61,740 nt of DNA. Origin: an uncultured Ruminococcus sp. GTDB lineage: Bacteria > Bacillota > Clostridia > Oscillospirales > Ruminococcaceae. The stretch spans positions 1 to 61,740 of the forward strand of contig CAJTYV010000020.1 of assembly GCA_910584195.1 (NCBI GenBank). Reading direction: 5' to 3'. The notes under the pieces were generated by a model, which had not been told where the DNA came from, searched no databases, and was given only the letters and a program-made list of their open reading frames with translations. Below, in pieces: positions 49,101 through 56,178 of this stretch (position 1 is the stretch's first letter; each line of letters opens with the position of its first letter). Both the position numbers and the translations under genes were made by a program.

Positions 49101-50168
49101 GAAATTATAGAAGTCGTTCGAAGCCCCCAGCATTGTAACGGGAATATAATCGTCATACATGCCGGAATTCTCCAAATAGACTTCCTGACAATGGTAGGCA
49201 ATCGCACCGAGTTCAAAATCAATCTGCTTCATAATTGCCTTATAATCCTTCGGGCTCAGTTTCTCGCCTGTCGGGGATACATCTATCAGCCTTCGTATCA
49301 GACCAGACTTCGCATCTGTAATTTTTACCGGCTTATTGGTACCCATAAACAGAAAGCACTTGAAACGATTGGCATAGGTGGACTTAAATTTCTCATTCAC
49401 TGTCATAAGTTCATGAGAAACCAAGCTATTAAGCCTTGTATTGTCCTCTATCCTTGACAAGTCACCGTCATGTTGGATCGCCACAAGAGGGTTGCTCTTG
49501 AATGCTTCCAGTGCAAAGGAATTGTTCGAAGATCCAAGACTTTTCGCATCAAAGACAGAATAGTATCCCTCAAAAAGCTGTTGGATGATGTTGAGCACCG
49601 TTGACTTACCTGTCCCTGCAGCTCCGTATAAAACCATAAACTTCTGAAGTTTCTTGGATTCTCCAGATACTATAGAACCGATGGCCCATTCGATCTTGTG
49701 CCGCTCCTCCTCAGAATATAATACTGACATAAGCTGGTTGTAAGCAGACAAATCGCCAGCTTCAAGCGGATAGTTCAGCTTTTTACTGGCGTAGTCTTTT
49801 TTGTTGGTAGCCGTATTGGAAAATATAAGTTTCTCATCCAGCATGTGAAATGAATCCCGCATCTGCTTTTGACAGTATTTATGCCAGGAGTCAATCATGC
49901 CGGACTCGGCATCCCACATATGAAGAACTTTGATATTAGAATCAAAGCGTTGGCGGTTTTCTTCCGCATATCTATCCAGTTCACGGTCAATCAGTTGTAA
50001 TGCATCCTGCTCATCTGTTGACCACAAACCTCGTTCCTCAATCCAGATAGCATAGAAGTCCCCGCCCCGGATCATTAAATCGGAGCTTTTTCTGATAATA
50101 AACTTTGGATAGATTTCTATTATGCCACGCTTTGTGCTACGTGTTGAAATCATAAGAAAGTCAATCAT
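46155..50168 (-). CDS. SF3 helicase-primase-family B DNA polymerase fusion
   Basis: A single 1337-aa frame. Residues ~140-330 are an SF3/D5-like helicase (Walker A GAAGTGKS at 182-189, VAIQHDGDLSRI, sensor FLFMGTNKPVK). Residues ~490-600 are an AEP-type primase (VIDFDVPDEDG at 505-515, GAGVHLHY at 540-547). Residues ~697-850 are a DEDD 3'-5' exonuclease (VFYDVEVFPNLF, GFNCRRYDNHIL, YCDNDVIAT). Residues ~955-1180 are a family B palm: motif A DIASMHPSSI, motif B KIAINSVYG, motif C IKTDSIK. Motif C lacks the usual first Asp but keeps the catalytic one. All core replication activities except a loader and clamp are in one chain. Confidence 0.9.
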   Translation of the reverse strand: MIDFLMISTRSTKRGIIEIYPKFIIRKSSDLMIRGGDFYAIWIEERGLWSTDEQDALQLIDRELDRYAEENRQRFDSNIKVLHMWDAESGMIDSWHKYCQKQMRDSFHMLDEKLIFSNTATNKKDYASKKLNYPLEAGDLSAYNQLMSVLYSEEERHKIEWAIGSIVSGESKKLQKFMVLYGAAGTGKSTVLNIIQQLFEGYYSVFDAKSLGSSNNSFALEAFKSNPLVAIQHDGDLSRIEDNTRLNSLVSHELMTVNEKFKSTYANRFKCFLFMGTNKPVKITDAKSGLIRRLIDVSPTGEKLSPKDYKAIMKQIDFELGAIAYHCQEVYLENSGMYDDYIPVTMLGASNDFYNFIIDSYYVFKKEDGTTLKAAWEMYKTYCDEAKVGFPFSQRVFKEELKNYFQEYKERFNFDDGTRVRSYYAGFRTEIFDEKKEEKKEQAEKPLLRFDCTESIFDRECSDCSAQYASSQETPSKKWDAVKTKLSALDTSKLHYVKVPENHIVIDFDVPDEDGNKSFERNVEAASKWPPTYAELSKSGAGVHLHYIYTGDPARLSRIYDDHIEVKVFTGNSSLRRKLSKCNDLPIATISSGLPLKGEKMVNFDAIKSEKGLRTLIMRNLNKEIHPGTKPSIDFIYKILEDAHGSGLKYDVTDMRNGVLAFAANSTHQADYCIKLVNKMQFKSEDSSSGARNDNAKLVFYDVEVFPNLFLVNWKIEGEGKPVVRMINPAPAEIEELMRFRLVGFNCRRYDNHILYARLMGYSNEQLYNLSQRIISGSPNCFFGEAYNVSYTDVYDFSSKKQSLKKFEIELGIHHQELGLPWDQPVPEELWPKVAEYCDNDVIATEAVFNARKSDFTARQVLADVAGMTVNDTTNTLTTRIIFGSNRKPQDQFNYRDMGIDELPFGQEEENFYNWFNEDGQPEFPGYTFKNGKSIYRGEEVGEGGYVYAEPGIHGNVALLDIASMHPSSIVAENLFGDEYTQRFKEILDARIAIKHKDFDKARMMLNGALAKYLTDEESAADLAQALKIAINSVYGLTSATFENPFRDVRNKDNIVAKRGALFMVNLKHEVQERGFTVAHIKTDSIKIPDATPEIIQFVMEYGKQYGYTFEHEATYDKMCLVNDAVYIAKYKDGKHAGEWTATGTQFAVPYVFKKLFSKEEIVFEDLCEAKSVSSALYLDMNEDMPDVTEYEKELSKAESKYRKGELSDTTFEKLGQELVPLIEKGHNYIFIGKVGNFCPIKSGCGGGILYREKDGKYYAATGSKGYRWLESEMVRELGKQADIDEQYYISMVDEAIATISKYGDFEQFASDEPYVKEETPDFMNIPEDADEEIPFN

Positions 50169-50175
50169 CGCATTT

Positions 50176-50445
50176 TTAATCTCCTTCCTTGTACCTAAGC
50201 TCCTTAATTTCCTCGTTCAACGCGCTGATCCGTTCATCCAGCGCTGCAATCTTCTGGTTCTGTTCCATAAAACAGAGTTCTACGACGGCTCCAAATATAA
50301 TACCAAGCCATACATGGGAGCGGCTTCTTTTCTCCAGCTTCCCGATTCTTCCATTCGTCCGCTGCACTATCCGGACAAGAGACCTCGTGTTGTGATTAAC
50401 AACATCGACCACCTCATATATGTTGCTACAAGATATATTTCTCAT
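50176..50445 (-). CDS. Small membrane coiled-coil protein
   Basis: An 89-aa protein: basic amino part, one membrane segment (HVWLGIIFGAVVELCF), then a coiled coil (NQKIAALDERISALNEEIKE). AAAGGAG lies 9 bases before ATG. It could tether the adjacent replicase to the membrane; that is a guess from position. Confidence 0.65.
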   Translation of the reverse strand: MRNISCSNIYEVVDVVNHNTRSLVRIVQRTNGRIGKLEKRSRSHVWLGIIFGAVVELCFMEQNQKIAALDERISALNEEIKELRYKEGD

Positions 50446-50472
50446 CTTGCAATTCTCCTTTCAAAATATAAT

Positions 50473-51021
50473 TTAGCTTTTCAGGATCTCGTCGAGATAC
50501 CACATCGCCTGGTACCAGATTTCAACAGAACGCATATCGATTCTGTTATGATGCACTGTGAACAGGCCACCCTCTCCATTCCGTTCGTAGTCACGGTTCA
50601 GAAACCTATCAAGAACCTGTGTAACATAACGTTCGTCAAAATATTTGTCCGACATTTTTTTCAGACCAAGATTCTCAATCATGTTCAGAAACCACTTACC
50701 AGTCCTGTCTCCGATATCAGGATTGTCCATGATATGTTCTTCACAACGGATGGAAAGGGCAACCATCATTTCCAATACACTGCATTCCTTATCATCCAGG
50801 CACGAGGCGATAGCAGAACCTTCGATGTTGTGTTCATATCCGAACCGATATCGTAAATCCACACCATCTTCCGCGCGATTTCCATCCATGGCAATCGAAT
50901 AATCGAAAGGTGTGTCATACAGATGACAGAGCAGTTTTCGGTAGGATACTCTTTTCACGTTCCCGCATACAAGTTGGTACATCCATTCGAAGTATTCATT
51001 AATCAGCTCGTTTTCCATCAT
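50473..51021 (-). CDS. Conserved phage protein
   Basis: A 182-aa mainly helical protein (NEYFEWMYQLVCGNVKRVSY, LEMMVALSIRCEEHIMDNPD, WYQAMWYLDEILKS). I recognise it as a common gut phage protein without known function. Its start overlaps the end of the next upstream gene. Confidence 0.65.
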   Translation of the reverse strand: MMENELINEYFEWMYQLVCGNVKRVSYRKLLCHLYDTPFDYSIAMDGNRAEDGVDLRYRFGYEHNIEGSAIASCLDDKECSVLEMMVALSIRCEEHIMDNPDIGDRTGKWFLNMIENLGLKKMSDKYFDERYVTQVLDRFLNRDYERNGEGGLFTVHHNRIDMRSVEIWYQAMWYLDEILKS

Positions 51022-51620
51022 GCCTCCACCTGACTGGGCTTACTGCCGGCCACCTCTGAAAAACTTCTCTGGTCAAGAAGGATCTCGTAATCGCATTTCC
51101 TCTCGTCACACCTGACAAATACCGAATCATCTTCATATTCGCCAAAGTGATTCAATGCATCGCCAACAATACTCTCCACGTCATCCACAATTTCATCATT
51201 ATCATCCGCCAAAATACCATCAGCATAATAGGTGAGGCTGATCTTTTCGTAATCTTCAAACTCACCGAATTCCTCCGGCGGAATAACATAAGGATATTTT
51301 CCTTTCGTCGACTTCTCATCTTCACCGATGCTACCGCCATATTTATGTATCATTGCAGCATATTCAGCTATGTCCGGCTTTTCTTTTGCCTGATTTGCAG
51401 CCATCCGAATACCATCGCTAAATCCTTTATTTACTCCCTCTTCCTCTTTAATTGTTTCTTTTGCCTGAGAATATCCTTCTTTCCTGGCAAAAACCGCCTT
51501 CACAGAGTCGATTTCCTCCTGGGCAATCTTTTCATACTTCTTTTTTACATAACACCATGTCGCCGCCGAACCTACGGTTGCTCCTGCGATGAACATGGCA
51601 AAATATAACCCATTCTTCAT
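51018..51620 (-). CDS. Membrane-anchored phage protein
   Basis: A 200-aa protein: amino membrane helix (LYFAMFIAGATVGSAATWCY), a coiled section (KKYEKIAQEEIDSVKAVFAR), and a soluble domain ending in HFGEYEDDSVFVRCDERKCDYEIL. Small membrane genes precede it with overlapping stops and starts. Unknown role. Confidence 0.65.
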   Translation of the reverse strand: MKNGLYFAMFIAGATVGSAATWCYVKKKYEKIAQEEIDSVKAVFARKEGYSQAKETIKEEEGVNKGFSDGIRMAANQAKEKPDIAEYAAMIHKYGGSIGEDEKSTKGKYPYVIPPEEFGEFEDYEKISLTYYADGILADDNDEIVDDVESIVGDALNHFGEYEDDSVFVRCDERKCDYEILLDQRSFSEVAGSKPSQVEA

Positions 51621-51781
51621 TCCGCTTTTTCCTCCGCTTTCAATGTCATAGCCGTAAGTGCTAATCCTCCAAAAAGAAGAGATACACTTAACAGAATCCC
51701 GCCTACAATGTGCCGTTTCCGCTTAGAATTCAAAGTAAAATCCAGCATAGCGACAAGAGCCTCAAAATTTTCCATGTACAT
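51617..51781 (-). CDS. Tiny membrane protein
   Basis: A 54-aa frame, MYMENFEALVAMLDFTLNSK, basic turn, then a helix (IVGGILLSVSLLFGGLALTA). AAGGAG lies 6 bases before ATG. Stop overlaps the next start (ATGA), and its own start overlaps the preceding stop (TAATG). Confidence 0.6.
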   Translation of the reverse strand: MYMENFEALVAMLDFTLNSKRKRHIVGGILLSVSLLFGGLALTAMTLKAEEKAE

Positions 51782-51882
51782 TACACACTCCTTCCGCCAA
51801 GCAAAACTGCAAGTCCCGCCACAAAACAGATTCCCGACAGTGCCGACAAAGTATAAGATACGACAATCAATCCACCATTCAT
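51781..51882 (-). CDS. Very short membrane peptide
   Basis: A 33-aa frame, MNGGLIVVSYTLSALSGICF and AGLAVLLGGRSV, a single membrane helix, with AAAGGAG 8 bases upstream and a TAATG overlap with the next gene. Ribosome site and coupling support that it is translated. Confidence 0.5.
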   Translation of the reverse strand: MNGGLIVVSYTLSALSGICFVAGLAVLLGGRSV

Positions 51883-51986
51883 AATTAGTCTCCTTTCATT
51901 CATAACTGCTAATGGTTCCATAACTGAGAAAAATCAATCTGATCACGATAAAAATTCCCAGACAACATTGTGTCGAGTCCGTTCCT

Positions 51987-52907
51987 TCAGATCATCTCAT
52001 TGTAAATATTGCCGTCTACATTGAAGTCAATGGCATAAGCTTCCTCATAACCGCCCTGTTCGTCCGGCAAATGCACTTTTTTCACATCGAACTCAACATA
52101 GTTGTCTCCGTTTGGATGATCCAAGTCATAAATCCACCCAACGACCATACCCGCCTTGCTGTCATGGAACCCTAACATATCGTAAACATCGTTTAATGTC
52201 AGATGCCCTGTTGCCTTAAGCTTGTCGTTGGCATAATTCTGCTGGGAACGCAGGAACATCTCAACATATTCCGGATTGTTTTCCCAATACGGATTACTCT
52301 TCGTGAAGTACTTCACATACTCACTTGCATTCGGGTCTGCAACCTCAATAGTCTTCTTGACTTTCTTTTCCTTACCCTTTTCGTCTATAACCGTTTCCTC
52401 GACCTCAGTAGCCTTGATGTTGTATCTGAGCTGATGATCAACTTCCTCGCCGAACCGCTCCACAACACGGTCACGATACTCTTTGAAACTACGATCCACT
52501 ACTGCATAAGCTGCCGCCAGTGCTGCATTGCGTTTCCGAAGGATATTGTTAGAGGCCAGAATACTGCCAAGAGATAGTATGCCGAGTCCAACAGCCGGGG
52601 CATAGAGTTTCGCCAGCTTCACACCGGCATGTGCATAAACGACAACCGTATCTTTCTTTGCATCTTCGGCATTATACTTCTCAGCCATATCGGGATTTTC
52701 GGAGTACTCATGAATTTTATCGAGCTGCTCCTTCGTCTCATCCAGAATTGTATCAATTTTTGTAGTAGCTCTGCACGCCATCACAGTGCTTACAACCGTG
52801 CCGACAACACCGGCGGCCACCAGAATCTCCGGGCTGTGCTTCTTTAAGCTGAACCCAACCTTATTTAAAGTCCCACTTACTTTACTCATAATTTTATTTG
52901 CTTTCAT
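51987..52907 (-). CDS. DUF6353-like membrane protein, paralogue A
   Basis: A 306-aa protein starting with KHSPEILVAAGVVGTVVSTVMA (membrane helix), a charged loop, a second hydrophobic segment (LYAPAVGLGILSLGSILASN) then RKRNAALAAAYAVVDRSFKEY and a soluble end with TLNDVYDMLGF. The same plan recurs at 54.2 and 56.2 kb. The family is frequent in gut siphophages; function unknown. Confidence 0.75.
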   Translation of the reverse strand: MKANKIMSKVSGTLNKVGFSLKKHSPEILVAAGVVGTVVSTVMACRATTKIDTILDETKEQLDKIHEYSENPDMAEKYNAEDAKKDTVVVYAHAGVKLAKLYAPAVGLGILSLGSILASNNILRKRNAALAAAYAVVDRSFKEYRDRVVERFGEEVDHQLRYNIKATEVEETVIDEKGKEKKVKKTIEVADPNASEYVKYFTKSNPYWENNPEYVEMFLRSQQNYANDKLKATGHLTLNDVYDMLGFHDSKAGMVVGWIYDLDHPNGDNYVEFDVKKVHLPDEQGGYEEAYAIDFNVDGNIYNEMI

Positions 52908-52945
52908 GATTGATTATTTTCCTTTCTTTTAATATGATTTTTAAC

Positions 52946-53557
52946 TTAATTCAACGGTAATGCTCTCGGCAGTTTAATCATATACCCGTCACGAACCCTA
53001 ACTACCGATGCGCTCCGAATATCTGTCCAGCCATACTTATTGTCCGTATAGTTTCCTGTAACACCTACCAGGTCATAGAAATCGGCAACACTGACCAAAC
53101 CGTATGTAGCAATCAGCTCGTCCATCCGGGACAAAACTTCTTCCGCTTCCCCGCGATTGTCCAGAATGACATCATCGTATTCATATCCTGTTCGCGTTCT
53201 GTTGGAACTGTAGTTCCGCCGATCATCTCGTTTGTCATAGTAACTCCGATAAGAAACCTTGGAAGCCGAGCCATTCTTCTTTGTATGTCCAGTCTCACCA
53301 TACAGAATCATGTCAATTCCGTTTGTAACGATATCCGATATGGCCTTTTTTACAGCCGGAACCAGAACATCCATCAAAATATAAGACTTTACTTTCTGTG
53401 CATCCTCCTGGATAAAGACATCCGCAAATTTCTGAATTTCACTTTTCTTTCTGGCTTTTACGGAACCGCTGACCACCTTCTCGACTTTCTTTTCCGAAGT
53501 TTCTGCTGTCCGCTGTTCTTCCTTGGATTTATGGGAGTTAGACTTGTATTCTTCCAT
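52946..53557 (-). CDS. Conserved phage protein
   Basis: A 203-aa protein: Lys/Glu-rich start (MEEYKSNSHKSKEEQRTAET), VLVPAVKKAISDIVTNGIDM, then YDDVILDNRGEAEEVLSRMD and VSVADFYDLVGVTGNYTDNK. It lies beside the paralogous membrane proteins in many phages. The start follows AAAGGAG with ATTATATTT between site and ATG, so this gene carries the recurrent motif in its leader. Confidence 0.7.
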   Translation of the reverse strand: MEEYKSNSHKSKEEQRTAETSEKKVEKVVSGSVKARKKSEIQKFADVFIQEDAQKVKSYILMDVLVPAVKKAISDIVTNGIDMILYGETGHTKKNGSASKVSYRSYYDKRDDRRNYSSNRTRTGYEYDDVILDNRGEAEEVLSRMDELIATYGLVSVADFYDLVGVTGNYTDNKYGWTDIRSASVVRVRDGYMIKLPRALPLN

Positions 53558-53573
53558 AAATATAATTCTCCTT

Positions 53574-53765
53574 TCAAACAATCTTCCGCAATTTTCCCGG
53601 TAAAGTAATTTTTGTTCCGGCAATGCGATTATTCCTTTTCTTCCACTGGTAAGAAAGATTGCTCCGAGCCTTTGTCTCCGACACAGCCATGGTTTCTCCC
53701 TTCCAGTTGTTCTGGACACAACAGTCAAACTCCATGACCGGTCCATCGTACAAATATTTGTTCAT
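53574..53765 (-). CDS. Small basic phage protein
   Basis: A 63-aa protein, MNKYLYDGPVMEFDCCVQNN, then KARSNLSYQWKKRNNRIAGT. GGAGGAGG precedes ATG. The KAxSNLxYQxKK segment recurs in small phage proteins; role unknown. Confidence 0.7.
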   Translation of the reverse strand: MNKYLYDGPVMEFDCCVQNNWKGETMAVSETKARSNLSYQWKKRNNRIAGTKITLPGKLRKIV

Positions 53766-53787
53766 TGCAATCCTCCTCCCAGAAACG

Positions 53788-53823
53788 AAAAAAGGGAAAG
53801 CACTATGTTACAAGTACTCTCCC
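53788..53823 (-). terminator. Intrinsic terminator
   Basis: Minus strand GGGA-GAGTACT ... AGTGCT-TTCCC then TTTTTTCG, between two small genes. Confidence 0.7.
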
Positions 53824-53858
53824 TCTTGTCTGATCCACCGAATATCATTTACTCGATT

Positions 53859-54116
53859 TTATTCTTCGGACTCCTCCTCCGTTTCCTCAAACTCCTCTTC
53901 TTCCGCCTCAACATCAATAATCGTTGCAGCCGATGTCTTCCGCGTCTTGATCTTAGCGATTACCGGTCTTGCCAACTTGCAAATAGCCATACCTGCAAGA
54001 ACGCCCAAACCGAAACCAGCCGCCACCTTAAAACCGCTTCCCGAACTTGCCTTCACGATCTCCTCTGTTGCCGTTTCGATAACTTCCTCGTTTGTCATAA
54101 CTTCATTAGGTTCCAT
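53859..54116 (-). CDS. Small membrane protein with acidic tail
   Basis: An 85-aa protein: acidic start, Gly-rich membrane helix (VAAGFGLGVLAGMAICKLAR), basic patch, then a run of Glu. No function recognised. Confidence 0.65.
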   Translation of the reverse strand: MEPNEVMTNEEVIETATEEIVKASSGSGFKVAAGFGLGVLAGMAICKLARPVIAKIKTRKTSAATIIDVEAEEEEFEETEEESEE

Positions 54117-54154
54117 AATTGTTCTCCTTTCGTTTATGAAATAATGTGGATTCT

Positions 54155-54181
54155 TCCATTAAAGCCGATGTATTTTTTGCG
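54155..54181 (-). promoter_or_regulatory. CGCA-16-TTATG promoter-like element, copy 2
   Basis: CGCA, AAAAATACATCGGCTT, TAATGGAA. Lies 39 bases upstream of the 53.9-54.1 kb start and just after the stop of paralogue B. Confidence 0.6.
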
Positions 54182-54184
54182 TAG

Positions 54185-55009
54185 TTACAGCAAGGTACGG
54201 AAATCATACCTGGGTGCAATCCGATATCCGATTACTAGACACGGAGTCCCATCTTCCGCAAGCTGCGAACTAAATTCCAAATTAATCAATCCCTCTCCAA
54301 TATTCCATCCAAGATCTTCGCCCATTTCGGTAGGACGAAGTCCAATCTCGTAATAGAATTCATTCAGTGAAATATACATCTCACTAAGAAGCCTCTTATT
54401 GAGTTCATTCTCCACTTTTCGGAGTTTCTCAATATCGCATTTGAAATATCTCGAAGTGATGGTGTCATAGCAAAGTGTTTCTCCACGACCAGTGATGATA
54501 ACTTCTTTATTTACAACTGGGTCACGTTTCAGCTTATCCTTTGCAATGGAATCTCTGATTTCCTGTTCTTTTTTCTCACCGATAGTTTCAATCACCTTTT
54601 CCTGGTACTCTTTCAGAGCAGACTCTGAAAGCGAATATGCCGTTGCAAGAGCCGCATTGCGCCGAATATTGACAGAGCTGGCTCCAATCAGACAAGAAAT
54701 GGAAAGAACGCCCGTAATGGCAGCTGGAATATAGCAAACCCATGTTGTCCGAATGAGTTCGATTGGCTTCAGTTTATCAATTCTGGCGCAGTTGTCTGCC
54801 CCTTTCTTTTTGGCTTCTTCCAATAATTCGCTATTCTGCCTCCGCTTTTCCTCCTCCATAAGAATGAGTGCTTTAGGCGTTGCCCGAACCGACAGCACAG
54901 TAGTCGTAATCATTCCGGTTATTCCAATACCTGTAAGAATTTCAGGGCTGTGCTTCTGCAATCCTACCTGCAGACTTTTAGCAATCCGTGAAAGATTTGG
55001 TTTCTTCAT
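54185..55009 (-). CDS. DUF6353-like membrane protein, paralogue B
   Basis: A 274-aa protein: KHSPEILTGIGITGMITTTV, SVRATPKAL, second segment WVCYIPAAITGVLSISCLIG, NIRRNAALATAYSLSESALK, and LSEMYISLNEFYYEIGLRPT near the end. It directly follows DGR target 2 in transcription order. The shared motifs align it with paralogues A and C. Confidence 0.75.
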   Translation of the reverse strand: MKKPNLSRIAKSLQVGLQKHSPEILTGIGITGMITTTVLSVRATPKALILMEEEKRRQNSELLEEAKKKGADNCARIDKLKPIELIRTTWVCYIPAAITGVLSISCLIGASSVNIRRNAALATAYSLSESALKEYQEKVIETIGEKKEQEIRDSIAKDKLKRDPVVNKEVIITGRGETLCYDTITSRYFKCDIEKLRKVENELNKRLLSEMYISLNEFYYEIGLRPTEMGEDLGWNIGEGLINLEFSSQLAEDGTPCLVIGYRIAPRYDFRTLL

Positions 55010-55039
55010 TTCACGATTCTCCTTTCAAAAAATATAATT

Positions 55040-55054
55040 CGCCCACAAGGGGCG
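55040..55054 (-). other. DGR hairpin after variable repeat 2
   Basis: Coding-strand CGCCC-CTTGT-GGGCG, just past the stop of target 2 and 21 bases beyond VR2. Stem bases differ from the target 1 hairpin but size, loop sequence and distance are kept. Confidence 0.75.
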
Positions 55055-55058
55055 GAAA

Positions 55059-55607
55059 TTAACCTAACCGGAAGACCGGACGAACCCCAACAGAGTACGA
55101 CGCGCCGTAGTAGCCCGTACCGCCACCGTCGAGCACAATAGCAAAGTACGCCCCAGAAGACTTTACTTTGTTCTGCAGCCAGCCCCATTCGTAAGCTTCG
55201 CCTTCTCGGATAGCGATACGGTTCTTGCGGTCTTTCATAAGAGGCCACTGTTTCTTGCCGCTCGGTTCGTACTCGTCGATATCGCCAAAGAACTCCTCTG
55301 CATACGGGATGCGAAGCAGATCGCCATTCTTGAACGGAATCATCATATCCCGGATAGAGCTGAAGATGCTTAATGCTTCCTCTTTCTGAAGCTTCTTACG
55401 CAGATCACTGGCCTCATAACCGCCCTCATTCGTATTCTCGCGGTTCATCGAATAGGCATCATCCAGATACTGATCCAAAAGGAAGAGTGCCCCTTTCTTG
55501 GTGACTTTCTGGCAGGTTGCAGTATATTTTCCGACCTGAATCTGGTCTCCAACCTTAAACTCACCCGCCGTCTGAATTGTTACTTCCTGTTTTCTTAATG
55601 CTTTCAT
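55059..55607 (-). CDS. DGR target 2: variable protein in the early region
   Basis: A 182-aa protein, QEVTIQTAGEFKVGDQIQVG, then LLDQYLDDAYSMNRENTNEG, LRIPYAEEFFGDIDEYEPSG and a carboxy end SSGAYFAIVLDGGGTGYYGA ... GVRPVFRLG. The compact fold (DUF6273-like, C-type-lectin-related) resembles target 1, but it lacks any fibre or tail part. No signal peptide is visible. It lies among small membrane proteins of the early block, between paralogue B and a helical protein, so a virion role is not obvious. The last codons are VR2. Confidence 0.88.
   Translation of the reverse strand: MKALRKQEVTIQTAGEFKVGDQIQVGKYTATCQKVTKKGALFLLDQYLDDAYSMNRENTNEGGYEASDLRKKLQKEEALSIFSSIRDMMIPFKNGDLLRIPYAEEFFGDIDEYEPSGKKQWPLMKDRKNRIAIREGEAYEWGWLQNKVKSSGAYFAIVLDGGGTGYYGASYSVGVRPVFRLG
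55076..55158 (-). repeat. DGR variable repeat 2 (VR2)
   Basis: Aligned to template 3780-3862. Sixteen substitutions by hand count, all at template adenines of the coding strand. Changes are different from those in VR1, for example AAC to CTC, GAC and TAC. Confidence 0.95.
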
Positions 55608-55628
55608 CCTTTTTCTCCTTTCGATATA

Positions 55629-55931
55629 TCATTTCATAGCAATCAGAACATCCAAAATGTTCTCAGCCATGTCATGTGCAACTGAAAATATAATGCTTGT
55701 CTTTTTGTTTTTGCATGAGAAATCATCCATTTTACGGATAAAATCCTCAACAACCATAATGGGCGGAGTAAACTTCGATTCCTCAATTCTTTTTAGAATC
55801 TCATCTACCGCCCATCGACTATATGAAATTTGCTTGAACCAGTCCCGTGATATGTGCCACACCGGTTCTTTCAGACATTCATCAGCATACTCTCGAATCA
55901 CTGACAAAATATAATCGTTATCCATTGCGCT
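55629..55931 (-). CDS. Small helical phage protein
   Basis: A 100-aa protein, DNDYILSVIREYADECLKEP, with IMVVEDFIRKMDDFS and a helical end IIFSVAHDMAENILDVLIAM. GGAGGAGG precedes the start. It is translated just before target 2; function unknown. Confidence 0.6.
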   Translation of the reverse strand, partial: SAMDNDYILSVIREYADECLKEPVWHISRDWFKQISYSRWAVDEILKRIEESKFTPPIMVVEDFIRKMDDFSCKNKKTSIIFSVAHDMAENILDVLIAMK

Positions 55932-55950
55932 GCCTCCTCCGCGCAAGAAG

Positions 55951-55974
55951 AAAGAGTCCTTGTTAGGACTCCCC
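55951..55974 (-). terminator. GAGTCCT-AACA-AGGACTC hairpin, cassette end 1
   Basis: Perfect 7-bp stem with a TTTCTTCTT tail. The TAA stop of the upstream gene is part of the loop. Close copies end four other early cassettes. Confidence 0.8.
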
Positions 55975-56130
55975 TTCGTTATTGTTGTCTCTTCTGGACA
56001 ATGCCTCATTCACTTTTTCTTCGATCTTTTCTTCCATCTTTTTCTCGTTGACCCAGTCGGTGGCAAATGTTGCCGCCATCCCGATTGCAGTCGCCGCAAT
56101 TCCGATTCCTTTAATCACCGCTCCAGACAT
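55963..56130 (-). CDS. Small membrane protein
   Basis: A 55-aa frame, MSGAVIKGIGIAATAIGMAA (one membrane helix), then WVNEKKMEEKIEEKVNEALS and ...EGES with the stop inside the terminator hairpin. AAAGGAGGAG precedes the start. Confidence 0.65.
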   Translation of the reverse strand: MSGAVIKGIGIAATAIGMAATFATDWVNEKKMEEKIEEKVNEALSRRDNNNEGES

Positions 56131-56145
56131 AAAGCATCTCCTCCT

Positions 56146-56172
56146 TTCATAATAGCGTTTGCAAATTTTGCG
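56146..56172 (-). promoter_or_regulatory. CGCA-16-TTATG promoter-like element, copy 3
   Basis: CGCA, AAATTTGCAAACGCTA, TTATGAAA, running straight into the ribosome site of the 55.96-56.13 kb gene. Confidence 0.65.
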
Positions 56173-56178
56173 GAGTTG

